The notes below the pieces were generated by a model. The model was not told the origin of the DNA. It did not search any database and worked only from the letters and a program-made list of their open reading frames with translations. From assembly GCA_937914775.1 (NCBI GenBank), contig CALDNB010000034.1, positions 1 through 9,831 of the forward strand: 9,831 nucleotides of DNA. The letters are read 5' to 3'. Position numbers and translations under genes: made by a program. Shown here in pieces: positions 7,403-9,831 of this stretch; the first letter of the stretch is position 1; each line of letters begins with the position of its first letter. Source of the DNA: an uncultured Clostridia bacterium. Its GTDB lineage: Bacteria; Bacillota; Clostridia; Monoglobales; Firm-18.

Positions 7403-9199
7403 TCAGTCAAGTTTAAGCACCGACATAAATGCCTCCTGTGGTACTTCCACGGAGCCAACCTGTCGCATACGCTTTTTACCCTCCTTTTGTTTTTCAAGAA
7501 GTTTCTTTTTACGGGTAATGTCACCGCCGTAGCATTTTGCAAGTACGTCTTTTCTCATTGCTTTAACGGTTTCCCTTGCAATAATCTTACTTCCTACTGC
7601 TGCCTGAATAGGTATTTCAAACAACTGTCTCGGTATTGCTTCTTTTAATTTCTCCGCAATTCTGCGGCCTCTTTCGTATGCTTTGTCTGTATGAACAATC
7701 AAACTAAGAGCATCTACCATTTCGCCGTTTAAAAGCATATCAAGTTTAACTAAAGTTGAGCGCTGATATCCGCAAAGTTCATAGTCAAAGGACGCATAAC
7801 CTTTGGTTCGTGATTTTAAAGCATCAAAAAAGTCATATATTATTTCGTTAAGAGGCAGTTCGTAATGTAACGTTACTCTTGTACTGTCCAAATACTTCAT
7901 ATCCTTATATATGCCACGTCTTTGCTGACAAAGTTCCATTATATTACCCACATAATCTGTGGGAAGCATAATGTTTGCATCTACCATGGGTTCTTCCATA
8001 TATGCAATTTCCACTGCAGGAGGCAGGTTAGTGGGATTGTCAATATCAATTTCCTCGCCATTGGTTTTAAAGCAGTGATAAATTACGCTTGGTGCCGTAG
8101 TAACCAAATCAAGATTGTATTCTCTTTCAAGACGTTCCTGAATAATTTCCATGTGCAATAACCCTAAGAAACCGCATCTGAAACCAAAGCCCAACGCTAT
8201 AGAAGTTTCAGGCTCGAAACTTAAAGACGCATCGTTTAACTGCAGTTTTCCAAGAGCGTCACGCAAATCTTCATAGTGTGCACCGTCTGCAGGATAGATA
8301 CCGCAAAATACCATAGGATTTACTTTTCTGTAACCCGGGAGTGGCTCTTTTGCAGGGTTTTGTGCTAATGTTACAGTGTCACCTACTCTTGTATCAGAAA
8401 CATTTTTAATACTTGCGGCAATGTAGCCAACCTCACCTACAGACAGGTTGTTTGAAGGCACCATACCAAGAGGGTTTAAGTATCCCACTTCAACAACGTC
8501 AAACTCTTTGCCTGTTGCCATAAGCCGTATTGTATCCCCCACTTTAACCTGTCCGTCAAATACACGGCAGTATATAATTACCCCTTTATAAGCATCATAG
8601 TATGAATCAAAAATAAGTGCAGACAAGGGTTTATTTATGTCACCCTTAGGGGGTGGTACGTCCTGAACAATTTTCTCTAATACTTCCTCTATTCCAATTC
8701 CCTGTTTAGCAGAAATAAGAGGAGAGTCCTGAGCAGGAATACCTATAACGTTTTCTATTTCATCTTTTACCACCTGAGGCTGAGCAGAGGGTAAGTCGAT
8801 TTTATTTATAACAGGCACAAGTTCAAGGTTGTTATCTATTGCAAGGTAAGTGTTTGCAAGGGTCTGTGCCTCTATTCCCTGAGAAGCATCTACAACTAAA
8901 ACTGCGCCTTCACAAGCCGCAAGGCTTCTTGAAACCTCATAGTTAAAATCCACGTGCCCGGGGGTATCTATTAAATTTAAAATGTATTGTTTGCCGTCAC
9001 GTGCATTATAAACTACCCTTACGGCTCTTGCCTTAATGGTAATTCCTCTTTCACGCTCCAGTTCCATATTGTCCAAAATCTGTTCTTCCATCTCACGGGC
9101 AGTAAGAACTCCTGTGTGCTCTAAAAGCCTGTCTGCGAGGGTACTTTTGCCGTGGTCAATATGGGCAATAATACAAAAGTTTCGGATTCGTTCCTGCAT
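7403..9199 (-). CDS. lepA: Elongation factor 4 (LepA), ribosome-associated GTPase
   Basis: EF4/LepA is a translational GTPase that binds the ribosome and has been linked to back-translocation and to 30S assembly. The 598-residue product is full length. The G domain shows G1 AHIDHGKST (12-20), G2 RGITIKARAV (51-60), G3 DTPGH (78-82), G4 NKID (132-135) and G5 SAK (163-165). Domain II and the EF-G-like domains III and V follow, then the LepA-specific C-terminal domain with a basic KKKLLEKQKEGKKRMRQVG stretch and the signature end GSVEVPQEAFMSVLKLD. The ATG at 9199 has GAGGAGGAA (9213-9205), with 7 nt from its GGAGG core. It heads a two-gene unit with hemW, the same order as in Bacillus subtilis, and has its own promoter at 9335-9307. 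Confidence 0.99.
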   Translation of the reverse strand: MQERIRNFCIIAHIDHGKSTLADRLLEHTGVLTAREMEEQILDNMELERERGITIKARAVRVVYNARDGKQYILNLIDTPGHVDFNYEVSRSLAACEGAVLVVDASQGIEAQTLANTYLAIDNNLELVPVINKIDLPSAQPQVVKDEIENVIGIPAQDSPLISAKQGIGIEEVLEKIVQDVPPPKGDINKPLSALIFDSYYDAYKGVIIYCRVFDGQVKVGDTIRLMATGKEFDVVEVGYLNPLGMVPSNNLSVGEVGYIAASIKNVSDTRVGDTVTLAQNPAKEPLPGYRKVNPMVFCGIYPADGAHYEDLRDALGKLQLNDASLSFEPETSIALGFGFRCGFLGLLHMEIIQERLEREYNLDLVTTAPSVIYHCFKTNGEEIDIDNPTNLPPAVEIAYMEEPMVDANIMLPTDYVGNIMELCQQRRGIYKDMKYLDSTRVTLHYELPLNEIIYDFFDALKSRTKGYASFDYELCGYQRSTLVKLDMLLNGEMVDALSLIVHTDKAYERGRRIAEKLKEAIPRQLFEIPIQAAVGSKIIARETVKAMRKDVLAKCYGGDITRKKKLLEKQKEGKKRMRQVGSVEVPQEAFMSVLKLD

Positions 9200-9204
9200 A
9201 AAAG

Positions 9205-9300
9205 TTCCTCCTCAAATGTTGCTCCTCCAATATAGCTGCAATACACATCACCACACACGCTCCGCATATACGCTGATCTGTACTGCATCAATATATCGTA
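9205..9300 (-). promoter_or_regulatory. lepA leader with two Shine-Dalgarno-like boxes
   Basis: From the predicted start near 9300 to the lepA ATG the leader is about 100 nt. I see no strong hairpin, riboswitch-like element or terminator in it. Two purine boxes occur: GGAGGAG (9228-9222) and GAGGAGGAA (9213-9205). Only the second is at the correct distance from the lepA ATG. The first sits 8 nt (from its GGAGG core) before a TTG at 9215 that would open a 19-codon frame overlapping the lepA start; I do not annotate that frame as a gene. Confidence 0.5.
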
Positions 9301-9306
9301 AAGTAT

Positions 9307-9335
9307 ATTATATCGTTTTTTCATCATGACTTCAA
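9307..9335 (-). promoter_or_regulatory. SigA-type promoter of lepA-hemW
   Basis: TTGAAG (9335-9330) and a perfect TATAAT (9312-9307) are separated by exactly 17 bp, pointing toward lepA. The -35 box overlaps the end of the T-rich tract of the terminator just upstream, so the upstream transcript ends where this one is set up to begin. The boxes are seen directly; activity is inferred. Confidence 0.82.
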
Positions 9336-9364
9336 CAAAAATATCCGCCTTTTTCAAGGCGGAT
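9335..9364 (-). terminator. Intrinsic terminator before lepA
   Basis: On the minus strand a perfect 9-bp stem ATCCGCCTT (9364-9356) pairs with AAGGCGGAT (9351-9343) around a GAAA tetraloop (9355-9352), followed by ATTTTTGTT (9342-9334 region). The T-tract follows only on the minus strand, so it ends transcripts arriving from the right, that is from the broken gene at 9387-9831. No T-run flanks the stem on the plus strand. Confidence 0.82.
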
Positions 9365-9380
9365 TGTTTCACGTGAAACA
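9365..9380. other. parS: parS chromosome-partition site (ParB/Spo0J binding site)
   Basis: TGTTTCACGTGAAACA is a perfect 16-bp palindrome and an exact match to the Firmicutes parS consensus TGTTNCACGTGAAACA. ParB (Spo0J) loads here as a CTP-dependent clamp, spreads, and recruits SMC condensin for origin segregation. Such sites usually cluster in the origin-proximal part of the chromosome, which suggests that this window may lie there. It sits between the stop codon of the broken upstream gene (9389-9387) and the terminator stem (from 9364), without touching a conserved coding region. The match is seen; function depends on the host having ParB. Confidence 0.9.
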
Positions 9381-9386
9381 TTTCAG

Positions 9387-9831
9387 TTAGTATCTATTGA
9401 TCACCAAGCAACGTTGACGAGTGTGGCCACTACAAAAAAAGTCTCGGAGAATTTTTTCGGTCAGCTGATGCAGTTCCAGTTTATATCGTTCTACTTTATG
9501 CCGCTTCCACTCATCCCAGAGATCCCAATCTTCTACATCTCTGACACGGGAGGATTTTAGTCTTGGCCGTGTATCCCCCATCGTTTTCTATCCAAGCACC
9601 GCCAAGCCAAATATTCCATAGTTCCACTTCCTCTGTACTCTGCAGATATTCTTTGATGTAATCAATCACCTGCTGCGCACGTTCGTTGGTATATTCCCCT
9701 TCCAGATGGGCGCAATACGGCTGTCGGGTATATATTTCATCCAGAATTTCTTCTTTCGGAAATGGCAGTATCTGCACTTCACCTTGCCACCACAATTCAT
9801 TTTCAATCTTCTGAAACGGATTTGCTCCTGC
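9387..9831 (-). pseudogene. Frameshifted gene of unknown function (5' end beyond the window)
   Basis: From the right edge a frame is open through GANPFQKIENELWWQGEVQ, then LPFPKEEILDEIYTRQPYC, EGEYTNERAQQVIDYIKEYL and ELWNIWLGGAWIENDG. At a run of five G on the minus strand (9579-9575) it leaves frame and stops at 9511. Removing one G gives a continuous protein that goes on as DTRPRLKSSRVRDVEDW, then DEWKRHKVERYKLELHQL to TAA at 9387. Both halves have gene-like composition, rich in W, E and charged residues, which supports one ancestral gene split by a single-base insertion. Codon use (CTG, CAG, GCG, CGT) differs from the AT-rich genes beside it and suggests acquisition from another genome. 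I do not recognise the family; no catalytic motif, signal or membrane segment is visible. A sequencing error is the main alternative to a true pseudogene. It is followed by parS and a terminator. Confidence 0.65.

Noticed and set aside
7402..7542. N-terminal extension of hemW by 47 codons into lepA
   Set aside because: The extra residues are basic shadow coding of the conserved lepA C-terminus; HemW proteins begin at M-I-G-x-Y-x-H-I-P-F.
9156..9215. Short 19-codon leader frame (TTG at 9215) preceded by GGAGGAG and overlapping the lepA start
   Set aside because: It has a plausible ribosome binding site but a weak start codon, no recognisable peptide and no sign of attenuation structure; more likely a chance result of purine-rich leader sequence.
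9343..9364. Terminator hairpin as a bidirectional terminator for a plus-strand gene
   Set aside because: There is no plus-strand gene in the window to terminate and no T-tract after the stem on that strand.
9121..9381. 86-codon minus-strand frame starting inside parS and overlapping the lepA start
   Set aside because: It has no Shine-Dalgarno sequence, contains the terminator, the lepA promoter and the lepA leader, and runs out of frame into lepA. It is a chance open frame.

Overview
The window looks like a chromosomal segment from a low-GC Gram-positive bacterium of the class Clostridia. The reasons are AT-rich codon use, strong AGGAGG-type ribosome binding sites, a DnaK lacking the roughly 24-residue nucleotide-domain insert found in Gram-negative DnaK, and the gene order lepA-hemW-hrcA-grpE-dnaK-dnaJ-prmA, which is classical for Bacilli and Clostridia. 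I cannot name a genus. Every gene I can support lies on the minus strand, so the biological reading direction runs from the right edge (9831) to the left edge (1).

In transcription order: (1) 9831-9387 holds the 3' part of an unrecognised gene whose codon use is richer in G and C (CTG, CAG, GCG, CGT) than its neighbours. It appears to be broken by a one-base insertion in a run of five G. (2) 9380-9200 is a short control region holding, back to back, a perfect 16-bp ParB-binding site (parS), an intrinsic terminator, and a good SigA-type promoter for lepA. (3) lepA (elongation factor 4) and hemW (radical-SAM haem chaperone) follow, separated by a single base. (4) After a SigA-type promoter (6300-6272) and a perfect CIRCE operator (6260-6234) comes the class I heat-shock operon hrcA-grpE-dnaK-dnaJ, with prmA (ribosomal protein L11 methyltransferase) tightly attached. 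(5) At the left edge is a partial gene for an unrecognised membrane-anchored protein, in the position where rsmE usually follows prmA.

The genes work together as a translation and protein-folding block. HrcA represses the operon through CIRCE. DnaK, DnaJ and GrpE form the Hsp70 folding cycle. PrmA and EF4 act on ribosomal protein L11 and on the ribosome. HemW delivers haem and is only a conserved neighbour. Regulatory structure within the operon includes a strong GAAA-loop hairpin between dnaK and dnaJ, and a dnaJ start that is better placed at a TTG codon than at the upstream GTG.

Most of the window is ordinary, well-conserved housekeeping DNA. I see no defence system, mobile element with recognisable ends, CRISPR array or RNA gene. 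The points most worth a second look are the isolated parS site, the frameshifted gene of different composition beside it, the dnaK-dnaJ hairpin, and the uncharacterised membrane protein after prmA.
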